Shown piece by piece: positions 1 through 5,550 of a stretch of DNA of 5,550 bases. This DNA is from Oscillospiraceae bacterium (GTDB lineage Bacteria > Bacillota > Clostridia > Oscillospirales > Acutalibacteraceae), in contig CADBMQ010000190.1 of assembly GCA_902795765.1 (NCBI GenBank), positions 1 to 5,550 on the forward strand. The letters run 5' to 3'. The stretch's first letter is position 1. Each line of letters begins with the position of its first letter. The notes under the pieces were generated by a model. The model worked only from the letters and a program-made list of their open reading frames with translations, was not told the DNA's origin and ran no database searches. The translations under genes were made by a program, and so were the position numbers.

Positions 1-899
1 CATTGCATACCGCAGGCGGTGTTTTGGTATACGGTATTCCTGAATTTCGTTTGCCAAAATCAATTGTTCAAAAAGAAGTTGAGAACCTTAAAGCAATGGG
101 AGTTAAAGTTGAAACCAATATGATTATTGGTAAAACTCTAACTATTGATGAACTTTTGCAAAACGGCTTTGACGCAGTTTTTGTTGGTTCGGGAGCAGGA
201 TTGCCTCGCTTTATGGGAATTCCCGGAGAGTCTTATAAAGGTGTTTATTCAGCTAACGAGTTTTTGACTCGTTCAAATTTGATGAAAGCATACAAAGAAA
301 ATCCTGTAACACCTATTATGAAAGGTGGAAAGGTTGCAGTTGTTGGTGGCGGTAATGTTGCTATGGACGCTGCTCGTACTGCTTTAAGACTTGGCGCTGA
401 TAAAGTTTATATTGTTTATCGTCGTTCGATGGACGAGCTTCCCGCAAGACGTGAAGAAGTAGAACACGCAATGGAAGAGGGAATTGATTTCCGTTTACTT
501 AACAATCCTGTTGAGATTCTTGGCTTTAACAATCCCGATGATCCCCGTGATCCTAAAAATGGTTGTGTAACAGGTATGAAATGCATTAAGATGGAACTTG
601 GAGAACCCGATGAAAAAGGTCGTCGTAGACCTGTTCCTGTTGAAGGAAGCGAGTTCGTACTCGATGTTGACACTGTTGTTATTTCGATTGGCACTTCTCC
701 TAATCCGCTCATCAAAGCAACAACTGCCGGTCTTGATGTAAATAGTCATGGTGGTATCATCGTTGAAGAAACAACAGGCAAAACTTCAAAAGATGTTGTT
801 TATGCAGGTGGCGATGCTGTAACTGGTGCAGTAACAGTAATATCTGCAATGGGCGCAGGTAAAGTAGCTGCAAAGGCGATTGATGAATATCTTAAATAA
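1..899 (+). CDS. NADPH-dependent glutamate synthase small subunit / NfnB-like flavoprotein, C-terminal part (5' truncated)
   Basis: This is the C-terminal 298 codons of an NAD(P)H:FAD oxidoreductase of the GltD/NfnB class; the true start lies left of the window, and the TTG at position 3 is an internal leucine. Numbering from that codon, GGVLVYGIPEFRLPK at residues 5-19 is the typical family segment following the flavin site. The second Rossmann fold, for NADPH, carries VVGGGNVAMDAART (113-126) and YRRSMDELPARREE (139-152), whose arginines usually contact the NADPH 2'-phosphate. The C-terminal FAD segment is YAGGDAVTGAVTVISAMGAG (267-286). Family members pass electrons from NADPH for glutamate synthesis or, as NfnB, take part in ferredoxin/NAD(P) electron bifurcation. 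The N-terminal Fe-S half that would help tell these apart is off-window, as is any NfnA partner. The protein is presumably cytosolic. The gene ends in TAA followed by a strong terminator. The class is certain; the exact role is not. Confidence 0.9.
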   Translation, partial: LHTAGGVLVYGIPEFRLPKSIVQKEVENLKAMGVKVETNMIIGKTLTIDELLQNGFDAVFVGSGAGLPRFMGIPGESYKGVYSANEFLTRSNLMKAYKENPVTPIMKGGKVAVVGGGNVAMDAARTALRLGADKVYIVYRRSMDELPARREEVEHAMEEGIDFRLLNNPVEILGFNNPDDPRDPKNGCVTGMKCIKMELGEPDEKGRRRPVPVEGSEFVLDVDTVVISIGTSPNPLIKATTAGLDVNSHGGIIVEETTGKTSKDVVYAGGDAVTGAVTVISAMGAGKVAAKAIDEYLK

Positions 900-934
900 T
901 TCAAAAGCAATTATATAGTTTTATAGATATGTTT

Positions 935-969
935 AAAGACGCAGAAAAAGAGTTTTTCTGCGTCTTTTT
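935..969 (+). terminator. Rho-independent terminator, possibly shared by convergent genes
   Basis: A perfect 15-bp stem (935-949 pairing with 953-967) with a GAG loop is followed by a T-rich run ending at about 969 and further T-rich sequence to 977. It begins 35 bases after the stop of the left-hand flavoprotein gene, so it is a convincing terminator for that transcript. The convergent polyferredoxin gene stops 15 bases to its right, so the same hairpin would also form in its transcript. In that direction only three U residues, themselves part of the stem, precede AAAC, so termination of the minus transcript is likely weaker. Confidence 0.9.
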
Positions 970-982
970 GTTGTTTGTTAAA

Positions 983-1801
983 TTATAGTGCTTTCTTCGG
1001 ACAGTTTTTCACACATTCCATACAAAGAATGCATTCTGTACCGTTTAATCTTTTTCTTGAATTATCTGTTATGTCAACGTCCATAGGACACACTTGTTTG
1101 CATTTTCCACAGGATACGCATTTCTCTTTATCGCATTTAACACGAAAAAGAGAGAAGTAACTCATTGGTTTTAAGAATACTGTGATGGGACAAATATACT
1201 TACAAAAAGCTCTGTTATCTTTAAATGCGAAAGCGAGAATAATGCCAACAGCATAATAGAGTACATTTCCAATAACAAATGACCAGAACATAATTCGCTC
1301 AATATGGCCGACCTGAAAAAGAAATAATGCTAACACAAATAGTAGAGATACAGAGAATGTAATATATCTAATCCAACCTATTTTTTTGCGTGGTTCTTTT
1401 GGAACTTTATAGGGCAAGAAATCAAGTACCATAGCAGTCCAACAGGCATATCCGCACCAACCTCTACCAAAGAACAAAGGTCCAAAAATTTTTGCAACTG
1501 CATAATGAATTGTTGCTGCTTCAAAAACACCTGTACAAAGATAATACCAAAAACCTTCAATTTGCATATTTTCGTTACAAATAAGACCTAAATAAATTAG
1601 CATATACAAACCTACGAGAAGTTGAACCATTCTACGAGCGTATTTCTTCTTTTTTATAGTGAGCGTCAATCCAAGTGCAACGGCGGTTCCAATATAGGAA
1701 AAATTAAATAAATAAAAAATCTGATCGTGCGTCAACCATAAAACAACGGCTACCGATTCAAACAGAAACCATGTTGCAACGGGAATAATGTATTTTTTCA
1801 T
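983..1801 (-). CDS. NapH/CcoG-like membrane polyferredoxin (4Fe-4S binding protein)
   Basis: This is a 272-residue integral membrane iron-sulfur protein that probably moves electrons at the cytoplasmic membrane; donor and acceptor are unknown. Hydrophobic segments at about 4-23, 30-49, 58-76, 85-111, 145-164 and 170-193 suggest six helices. A GRGWCGYAC motif (112-120, C116 and C120) and CKYICP (C200, C204) match the conserved cysteine pairs of the NapH/NosR/CcoG membrane domain. The C-terminal tail holds two classical [4Fe-4S] motifs: C228-C231-C234-C238-P and C257-C260-C263-C267-P. The protein ends five residues after the last cysteine. NapH usually has a proline after the first cysteine pair, whereas here it is tryptophan (W121). 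The start is ATG, with an AGAGG ribosome binding site (1808-1812) six bases upstream. No FMN-binding or nap/nos partner gene lies nearby, so it looks like an orphan. It follows glmS on the same strand across a hairpin and has no clear promoter of its own. The family is secure; the function is not assignable. Confidence 0.85.
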   Translation of the reverse strand: MKKYIIPVATWFLFESVAVVLWLTHDQIFYLFNFSYIGTAVALGLTLTIKKKKYARRMVQLLVGLYMLIYLGLICNENMQIEGFWYYLCTGVFEAATIHYAVAKIFGPLFFGRGWCGYACWTAMVLDFLPYKVPKEPRKKIGWIRYITFSVSLLFVLALFLFQVGHIERIMFWSFVIGNVLYYAVGIILAFAFKDNRAFCKYICPITVFLKPMSYFSLFRVKCDKEKCVSCGKCKQVCPMDVDITDNSRKRLNGTECILCMECVKNCPKKAL

Positions 1802-1821
1802 ATTTAACCTCTATGAATAGA

Positions 1822-1858
1822 TTTTAAAACACCCGAGAGTAATTACTCTCGGGTGTTT
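1822..1858 (-). terminator. glmS terminator hairpin, possibly leaky
   Basis: A perfect inverted repeat runs from 1827 to 1858, 16 bases in each arm, with a core ACCCGAGAGT / ACTCTCGGGT and an AATT centre that would form the loop. It starts 12 bases after the glmS stop codon. In the minus direction the stem is followed by only about four U residues before AAAATC, a short tract for an efficient intrinsic terminator. The next minus-strand gene begins 25 bases further on, with its ribosome binding site 14 bases from the hairpin. The hairpin can therefore be read either as a partial terminator or as a processing/stability element between two cotranscribed genes. Confidence 0.8.
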
Positions 1859-1870
1859 AGTTTACTTTAA

Positions 1871-3697
1871 TTATTCAACTGTTACTGATTTAGCAAGGTT
1901 TCTCGGTTTATCAATGTCGCAGTTTCTTGCCTTAGCAATGTAATAACCAAGAAGTTGAAGCGGAACAACTTCGAGAGAAGGCATAAGCAATTCGTGAGTA
2001 GTAGGAATGTCAAGAATGTGGTCAACTTCCTCACTATGAACACCATAGTCCTCACAAGTAAGCAAGAGAACTTCAGCACCACGAGCCTTTACCTCTTTAA
2101 TGTTGCTCATTGTTTTAGCAACCAAACGCTCTGTGCAAGCCAAACCTACAACGAATGTGCCTGTTTCGATAAGAGAAATAGTACCATGTTTCAACTCACC
2201 AGCAGCGTATGCTTCCGAGTGAATATAGCTGATTTCTTTAAGTTTGAGTGATGCTTCAAGAGCAACAGCATAGTCAAGGTTGCGACCAAGGAAATAAGCG
2301 TGTTCCAAATAAGCATATCTTTGAGCCATTTCTTCGATTTCAGGAGCGATTTTCAAAATCTTTTCAACTTTTTCAGGCAATGCTTCGATAGACGAAAGCA
2401 TCTTACCGACATACTTGTCATCAACTCTGCCGAGTTTTTGAGCAATATCGAGAGAGATAAGATACATAAGAGCCAACTGTGTCGAGTAAGCCTTTGTTGT
2501 AGCAACTGAAATTTCGGGACCAGCCCAGGTATAAAGAACATGCTGAGCTTCATTAGCGATTGAACTACCAACAACATTTACGATAGCAAGTGTTGTTGCA
2601 CCTTGCTTTTTAGCAACTCTCAAAGCTTCTAATGTATCAGCAGTTTCACCCGATTGGCTGATGATAATTACAAGAGAATTTTCATCAATAATCGGATCAG
2701 CATATCTAAATTCAGATGCGATTTCTGCAAAAACAGGAATACGGCACATTTGCTCAATTACATATTTACCAACAACACCAACATGATAAGCAGAACCACA
2801 AGCGATAATGTTGATTCTTTGAACCTTTTCAAGTTGTTCTTTTGTGAGGTTGATACCATCAAGATGAATTTGACCATCTTTAATACGAGGAGCGATTGTT
2901 TCACGAAGAGCCTTCGGCTGTTCCATAATTTCTTTAATCATAAAGTGCTCGTAACCGCCTTTTTCAGCAGCAGAAACGTCCCACTCGACAGTTTTAACTT
3001 CACGTTCAATCTTGTTCTTATCCATATCGAAAATTTCAACAGAATCAGCAGTAAGATGAACGATTTCGTTGTCATTGAGGTAGCAAATCTTTCTTGTAAC
3101 AGGAAGAATAGCAGGGATATCAGAAGCAACCATATTGCCTTCGTCAGACAAACCAACGATAAGTGGACTAGATTTTCTTACAGCATACATTTCATCGGGA
3201 TTATTTTTGCAGAGAATGCCAAGAGCGTAAGAACCTTCAAGCATTGCAATAGTCTTTGAAACGGTTTCAAAGAAATCGCCTGTATAATTTTCTTCCAAAA
3301 GATGAGCAACAACTTCGGTATCTGTCTCTGACAAGAAGGTATAACCTTTCTTTTTAAGAGTTTTACGAAGTGATGCGTAGTTTTCGATAATACCGTTATG
3401 TACGATTGCAAACAAACCACTCTGCGAACGATGGGGATGTGAGTTCTCGTCAGAGGGTTTACCATGAGTAGCCCAACGAGTATGACCAATACCAACAGTG
3501 CTGTCAAAATCTACACCGTCATTGATGAGGTCACGGAGCATTTGCAATTTACCGCAAGATTTTTTTACAGATATTTTATCGTTTTTGAATACTGCAATAC
3601 CAGCAGAGTCATATCCTCTATATTCAAGTCTTGCAAGTCCTTCAAGCAAAATGGGAGCCGCAGGTTTTTTACCTGTGAAGCCAACTATTCCGCACAT
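1871..3697 (-). CDS. glmS: Glutamine--fructose-6-phosphate aminotransferase (isomerizing)
   Basis: This cytosolic enzyme converts fructose-6-phosphate and glutamine to glucosamine-6-phosphate and glutamate, the first committed step toward UDP-GlcNAc for peptidoglycan. The 608 residues equal the usual family length, so the gene is complete. The N-terminal glutaminase domain (about 2-220) starts MCGIVG, with Cys2 as nucleophile after Met removal, and contains LEYRGYDSAGI (24-34), GHTRWATHGKPS (71-82) and NGIIENY (101-107). The isomerase half has two SIS domains: ACGSAYHVG (299-307), SQSGETADT (347-355) and EISVATTKAY (395-404) in the first, and GRNLDYAVALEASLKLKE (471-488) opening the second. 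Glu488, His504 and Lys603 sit where the catalytic residues of the E. coli enzyme are expected, and the C-terminus is the canonical DIDKPRNLAKSVTVE. The start is ATG with an AAAGGGG site (3706-3712) eight bases upstream. It has its own promoter at 3743-3772; the leader is too short for a glmS ribozyme. The identification is essentially certain. Confidence 0.98.
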   Translation of the reverse strand: MCGIVGFTGKKPAAPILLEGLARLEYRGYDSAGIAVFKNDKISVKKSCGKLQMLRDLINDGVDFDSTVGIGHTRWATHGKPSDENSHPHRSQSGLFAIVHNGIIENYASLRKTLKKKGYTFLSETDTEVVAHLLEENYTGDFFETVSKTIAMLEGSYALGILCKNNPDEMYAVRKSSPLIVGLSDEGNMVASDIPAILPVTRKICYLNDNEIVHLTADSVEIFDMDKNKIEREVKTVEWDVSAAEKGGYEHFMIKEIMEQPKALRETIAPRIKDGQIHLDGINLTKEQLEKVQRINIIACGSAYHVGVVGKYVIEQMCRIPVFAEIASEFRYADPIIDENSLVIIISQSGETADTLEALRVAKKQGATTLAIVNVVGSSIANEAQHVLYTWAGPEISVATTKAYSTQLALMYLISLDIAQKLGRVDDKYVGKMLSSIEALPEKVEKILKIAPEIEEMAQRYAYLEHAYFLGRNLDYAVALEASLKLKEISYIHSEAYAAGELKHGTISLIETGTFVVGLACTERLVAKTMSNIKEVKARGAEVLLLTCEDYGVHSEEVDHILDIPTTHELLMPSLEVVPLQLLGYYIAKARNCDIDKPRNLAKSVTVE

Positions 3698-3742
3698 TTT
3701 ATTTTCCCCTTTCAGAAAATGAAATTCTTTTTTAACGAATAT

Positions 3743-3772
3743 ATTATACTACAAAACTAACAAAAAAGTCAA
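3743..3772 (-). promoter_or_regulatory. Sigma-A-type promoter of glmS
   Basis: On the minus strand, TTGACT (3767-3772) and a perfect TATAAT (3743-3748) are separated by 18 bases. Transcription would start near 3736, giving a leader of about 39 nt before the glmS ATG. The -35 box lies 7 bases beyond the mntP stop codon, so the promoter fills the intergenic gap. I see no terminator hairpin for mntP in this gap, so readthrough from the upstream pair into glmS is also possible. Confidence 0.8.
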
Positions 3773-3779
3773 CAAGTTT

Positions 3780-4355
3780 TTATATAATAGTTTCAAATAG
3801 CAGTTTAATACCAATTATACATAAAACAATACCGCCGAAAATTTCTGCTTTCGAGCCGATGATATTTTTAAGTTTCTTGCCAAACTCGCAACCAAAAAAC
3901 GAAAAAACAAATGTAATTACAGCAATAATCAAGCAGTAAGACAAAACTGTCATAAACGCAGATAAGTTGCCAAGTTCAGGACTGACAAAAGTTACACCAA
4001 CTGCCAAAGCATCAATACTTGTAGCAATTCCAAGAATAAGCAGAGTTTTAAGAGTTAAATCTCCGCCACTCTCGTTTTCATCGCCTTTTATAGCATCGAA
4101 TATCATTTTACCACCAATAAATCCGAGTATTGCAAATCCGACAAATCCGCTATATTTGTCGATAATCGAAGCGAATCTACTTCCAATCAGCCAACCGATA
4201 AGAGGCATAATTCCTTGAAAAAATCCAAATGTTATACCACAAGCAAGTGCAGTTTTATGTACGTTTTTCTTGCATGTTAAACCTTTTGATACTGAAACGG
4301 AAAAAGCGTCCATAGCAAGACCTATTCCAAGCAAAATAATTGAAATGTAACTCAA
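3780..4355 (-). CDS. mntP: Manganese efflux pump MntP (DUF204/YebN family)
   Basis: This is a 191-residue inner-membrane protein expected to export Mn2+ from the cytoplasm, preventing manganese toxicity. It has six hydrophobic segments (about 3-23, 35-59, 68-88, 104-124, 131-155, 170-188) arranged as two related halves. The signature acidic motifs of the family are present: GLAMDAFSVSVSKG in helix 1 (12-25, Asp16), GGKMIFDA (81-88, Asp87) and TSIDALAVGVTF in the second half (112-123, Asp115). The length matches the family norm of about 185-195. The start is TTG at 4353-4355; the first in-frame ATG is residue 15, inside helix 1, and would destroy the fold. A perfect AAGGAGG eight bases upstream supports TTG. 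This TTG directly follows the TAA of the DUF4364-like gene, so translation is probably coupled. No yybP-ykoY riboswitch can fit upstream. Family assignment is strong; substrate specificity is inferred from homologues. Confidence 0.93.
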   Translation of the reverse strand: MSYISIILLGIGLAMDAFSVSVSKGLTCKKNVHKTALACGITFGFFQGIMPLIGWLIGSRFASIIDKYSGFVGFAILGFIGGKMIFDAIKGDENESGGDLTLKTLLILGIATSIDALAVGVTFVSPELGNLSAFMTVLSYCLIIAVITFVFSFFGCEFGKKLKNIIGSKAEIFGGIVLCIIGIKLLFETII

Positions 4356-4922
4356 TTATTTTTCCTCCTTTTGGGTTTTAGGATCGTAATTTAAAAGGAC
4401 TTTGAGCGAAGATTGATAAATTTCAGCAGGGTTTTTGTAAAATCTGTCTTTCATAATATTAGCCATCTGCTTATCGAAACCACTCATTTTTAGTGAAAAC
4501 AAGCATTTGCCCGAATCGTTCATTCGAATTTCGATTTCACAACCACCGTTTTCATTTTCAGTAATGATGAAATCGTTATCATCAAGATTGTGTTGCATCA
4601 TATTCTCACTAACAAGTCCATCAAGAGCATCTTGTCTAACAGTATAGGGAAGAGTAGACGAAAGCTCGTCGGCAATAGCACTTCCGGTTGGTGTTAGTTG
4701 TAGACAGCCATTATCATCGTGCATAATATTAAGATTTTCAAGCAGTCGAGCAATAGCAGATGCAGTATCGAAATAATTTGCAACTCTTGTTGCAGCAACT
4801 ATATTTAAAATATTATCCTCTTTAAGCGGGACTTTTGTATGGTCAATAAGGAAACAAACCAAAACCATTGCTTCGGATTCTGATGTAAGTCCACCGGGTT
4901 TAATACCGGGATAGGTAGCCAA
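4356..4922 (-). CDS. DUF4364-like protein, probable winged-helix regulator
   Basis: This is a soluble 188-residue protein that resembles, from memory, the DUF4364 family of Clostridia; biochemical function is not established. GLTSESEAMVLVCFLID (11-27) begins an N-terminal helical region. Residues 30-90 have the rhythm of a winged helix: a short helix after KVPLKEDNI, a recognition-like helix DTASAIARLLENLNI (52-66), a wing GCLQLTPTG (72-80), then a helix. The pattern of 'TPTGSAIADEL' is common in bacterial wHTH regulators. Residues 110-150 look like beta strands, and the tail with MKDRFYKNPAEIYQSSLKVLL (157-177) fits the family's closing helix. The start is TTG, with AGGAG nine bases upstream; the next in-frame start, ATG at residue 19, lacks a good ribosome site and would cut the first helix. 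It is first in a two-gene unit with mntP (zero-base junction) and divergent from lepA. A role in controlling its neighbour is only inferred. Confidence 0.72.
   Translation of the reverse strand: MATYPGIKPGGLTSESEAMVLVCFLIDHTKVPLKEDNILNIVAATRVANYFDTASAIARLLENLNIMHDDNGCLQLTPTGSAIADELSSTLPYTVRQDALDGLVSENMMQHNLDDNDFIITENENGGCEIEIRMNDSGKCLFSLKMSGFDKQMANIMKDRFYKNPAEIYQSSLKVLLNYDPKTQKEEK
4364..4370 (-). promoter_or_regulatory. Ribosome binding site fixing the TTG start of mntP
   Basis: AAGGAGG on the minus strand, a full anti-16S match, sits eight bases from the TTG start of mntP and lies inside the last codons of the DUF4364-like gene, where it encodes part of its KEEK ending. No ATG is available at a suitable distance, so this site decides the start and implies translational coupling between the two genes. 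Confidence 0.85.
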
Positions 4923-4931
4923 GTTAAACCA

Positions 4932-4936
4932 CTCCT
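4932..4936 (-). promoter_or_regulatory. Ribosome binding site for the TTG start of the DUF4364-like gene
   Basis: AGGAG on the minus strand lies nine bases upstream of the TTG at 4920-4922. It favours this start over the ATG at codon 19, whose upstream sequence is a poor match to the anti-Shine-Dalgarno. Confidence 0.7.
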
Positions 4937-4952
4937 AAAATCTTTTTAAATA

Positions 4953-4981
4953 ATTTTATCATATTTTTAATTTTTTTGCAA
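4953..4981 (-). promoter_or_regulatory. Probable promoter of the DUF4364-mntP unit
   Basis: On the minus strand, TTGCAA (4976-4981, four of six to consensus) and TAAAAT (4953-4958, five of six) are 17 bases apart, and TG one base upstream of the -10 box makes it an extended -10. The start would fall near 4946, giving a leader of about 24 nt. The region is very AT-rich, so chance matches are easy; the position and extended -10 raise confidence moderately. Confidence 0.55.
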
Positions 4982-4989
4982 TAATAAAG

Positions 4990-5018
4990 TTGAATACTTA
5001 TTACTTTTGTGTTATAAT
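4990..5018 (+). promoter_or_regulatory. Sigma-A-type promoter of lepA
   Basis: TTGAAT (4990-4995) and a perfect TATAAT (5013-5018) are exactly 17 bases apart. Transcription would begin near 5025, giving a leader of about 58 nt before the lepA ATG. Its -35 box lies only 8 bases from the -35 box of the proposed opposite-strand promoter, so the two are arranged back-to-back. Confidence 0.75.
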
Positions 5019-5082
5019 ACGAAAGTATAATTGGGTAAGTTATAGTTATTTATAATATTTATAGTTTCGGAAAGGACTTATA

Positions 5083-5550
5083 ATGCTAATACCGCAGGAT
5101 AAAATCAGAAATTTTTGTATTATTGCACATATTGATCACGGTAAATCGACTCTTGCAGATAGAATGCTTGAACTTACGCAGTCGGTCGAAAAGCGTGAAA
5201 TGACTGAACAGTTGCTTGATAGTATGGACCTTGAAAGAGAAAGAGGCATTACTATTAAAGCACATGCAGTAACTTTATATTATCGTGCAAATGATGGAGA
5301 GATGTACGAACTTAATTTAATCGACACTCCCGGTCACGTTGACTTTAACTATGAGGTTTCTCGTTCACTTGCCGCTTGTGAAGGTGCAGTTTTGGTTGTG
5401 GATGCATCGCAGGGAATTGAAGCACAGACACTTGCGAATACATATCTTGCACTCGACCATGATCTTGAAATTCTTCCTGTTATCAATAAAATTGATTTGC
5501 CGAGTGCCGATCCCGAACGTGTTTCTAGCGAAATTGAAGATGTTATTGGA
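5083..5550 (+). CDS. lepA: Translation elongation factor 4 (LepA), N-terminal part, truncated by window end
   Basis: This gives the first 156 codons of the ribosome-associated GTPase LepA/EF-4, which binds ribosomes in an EF-G-like manner and acts in initiation/elongation quality control. The full family protein is about 600 residues, so roughly three quarters lies beyond the window. The GTPase motifs appear in order: P-loop AHIDHGKST (15-23), switch I RGITIKA (54-60), DTPGH (81-85), and the guanine-specificity motif NKID (135-138). [20 protein letters not shown] at 3-22 and the segment [17 protein letters not shown] (44-60) are diagnostic of LepA rather than EF-G, TypA or EF-Tu. The start is ATG with AAAGGA (5071-5076) six bases upstream, and a near-consensus promoter at 4990-5018. 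The reading frame stays open to the last base with no defect. In many Firmicutes hemW follows lepA, but that cannot be seen here. Confidence 0.97.
   Translation, partial: MLIPQDKIRNFCIIAHIDHGKSTLADRMLELTQSVEKREMTEQLLDSMDLERERGITIKAHAVTLYYRANDGEMYELNLIDTPGHVDFNYEVSRSLAACEGAVLVVDASQGIEAQTLANTYLALDHDLEILPVINKIDLPSADPERVSSEIEDVIG

Noticed and set aside
416..749. Two minus-strand open frames (99 and 84 codons) opposite the flavoprotein gene.
   Set aside because: They are low-complexity, serine/threonine- or asparagine-rich translations, overlap each other and lie antisense to a conserved Rossmann-fold region; no ribosome site or promoter was noted.
2654..3259. A 201-codon open frame on the plus strand, antisense to glmS.
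   Set aside because: It lies wholly within glmS, which is complete and strongly conserved. Its translation has no recognisable domain and its composition is that of a reverse-strand shadow in AT-rich sequence.
3464..3760. Plus-strand open frames across the glmS 5' end and its promoter.
   Set aside because: They are antisense to the conserved glutaminase domain, have no family resemblance and run across the glmS promoter.
3751..3785. A possible mntP terminator (A-rich and T-rich runs around the mntP stop).
   Set aside because: The runs can pair only for about four A-T bases without a GC stem; the sequence is better explained as the -35 region of glmS.
5011..5033. A small hairpin-like repeat, ATAC-GAAA-GTAT, in the lepA promoter/leader, considered as an operator or RNA element.
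   Set aside because: Only four base pairs form before mismatches, and it overlaps the -10 box, where AT-rich symmetry is expected by chance.
5031..5056. A second TATAAT at 5051-5056 considered as an additional lepA promoter.
   Set aside because: The only -35-like hexamer nearby (TTGGGT at 5031) gives a 14-base spacer, too short; the upstream promoter with a 17-base spacer is far better.

Overview
The window is a compact, AT-rich bacterial chromosome segment that looks like an anaerobic Clostridia-type Firmicute. The Oscillospiraceae/Ruminococcaceae side is my guess from style, not demonstrated. Supporting signs are strong AGGAGG-type ribosome binding sites, two TTG starts, near-consensus sigma-A promoters, a DUF4364-type protein (a family I know mainly from Clostridia), a NapH-like polyferredoxin and a clostridial-type glutamate synthase/NfnB-like flavoprotein. 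I see no mobile element, CRISPR array, tRNA, rRNA or riboswitch, and no gene-free stretch longer than about 160 bases.

Layout. 1-899 (+): the C-terminal 298 residues of an NADPH/FAD oxidoreductase of the glutamate synthase small-subunit / NfnB class, cut by the window edge. 935-969: a strong hairpin terminator between convergent genes. 983-1801 (-): a six-helix membrane protein with two C-terminal [4Fe-4S] motifs (NapH/CcoG-like). 1822-1858: a 16-bp hairpin after glmS. 1871-3697 (-): complete glmS. 3780-4355 (-): mntP, a manganese efflux pump. 4356-4922 (-): a DUF4364-like winged-helix protein whose stop codon directly abuts the TTG start of mntP. 4923-5082: a divergent promoter region. 5083-5550 (+): the first 156 codons of lepA (EF-4), running off the right edge.

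How the genes relate. DUF4364 and mntP form a tight, probably translationally coupled pair driven by a promoter back-to-back with that of lepA. glmS has its own near-perfect promoter with a leader of only about 40 nt, so there is no room for a glmS ribozyme. Likewise the DUF4364-mntP leader of about 24 nt leaves no room for the yybP-ykoY manganese riboswitch found ahead of many mntP genes. The polyferredoxin gene starts 25 bases beyond the glmS hairpin and has no obvious promoter, so it may depend on readthrough.

Overall this is mostly housekeeping content. The points worth a second look are regulatory: missing RNA switches, the DUF4364/mntP pairing, paired TTG starts and the leaky-looking hairpin. 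I do not see evidence for an undescribed defence or mobile system.
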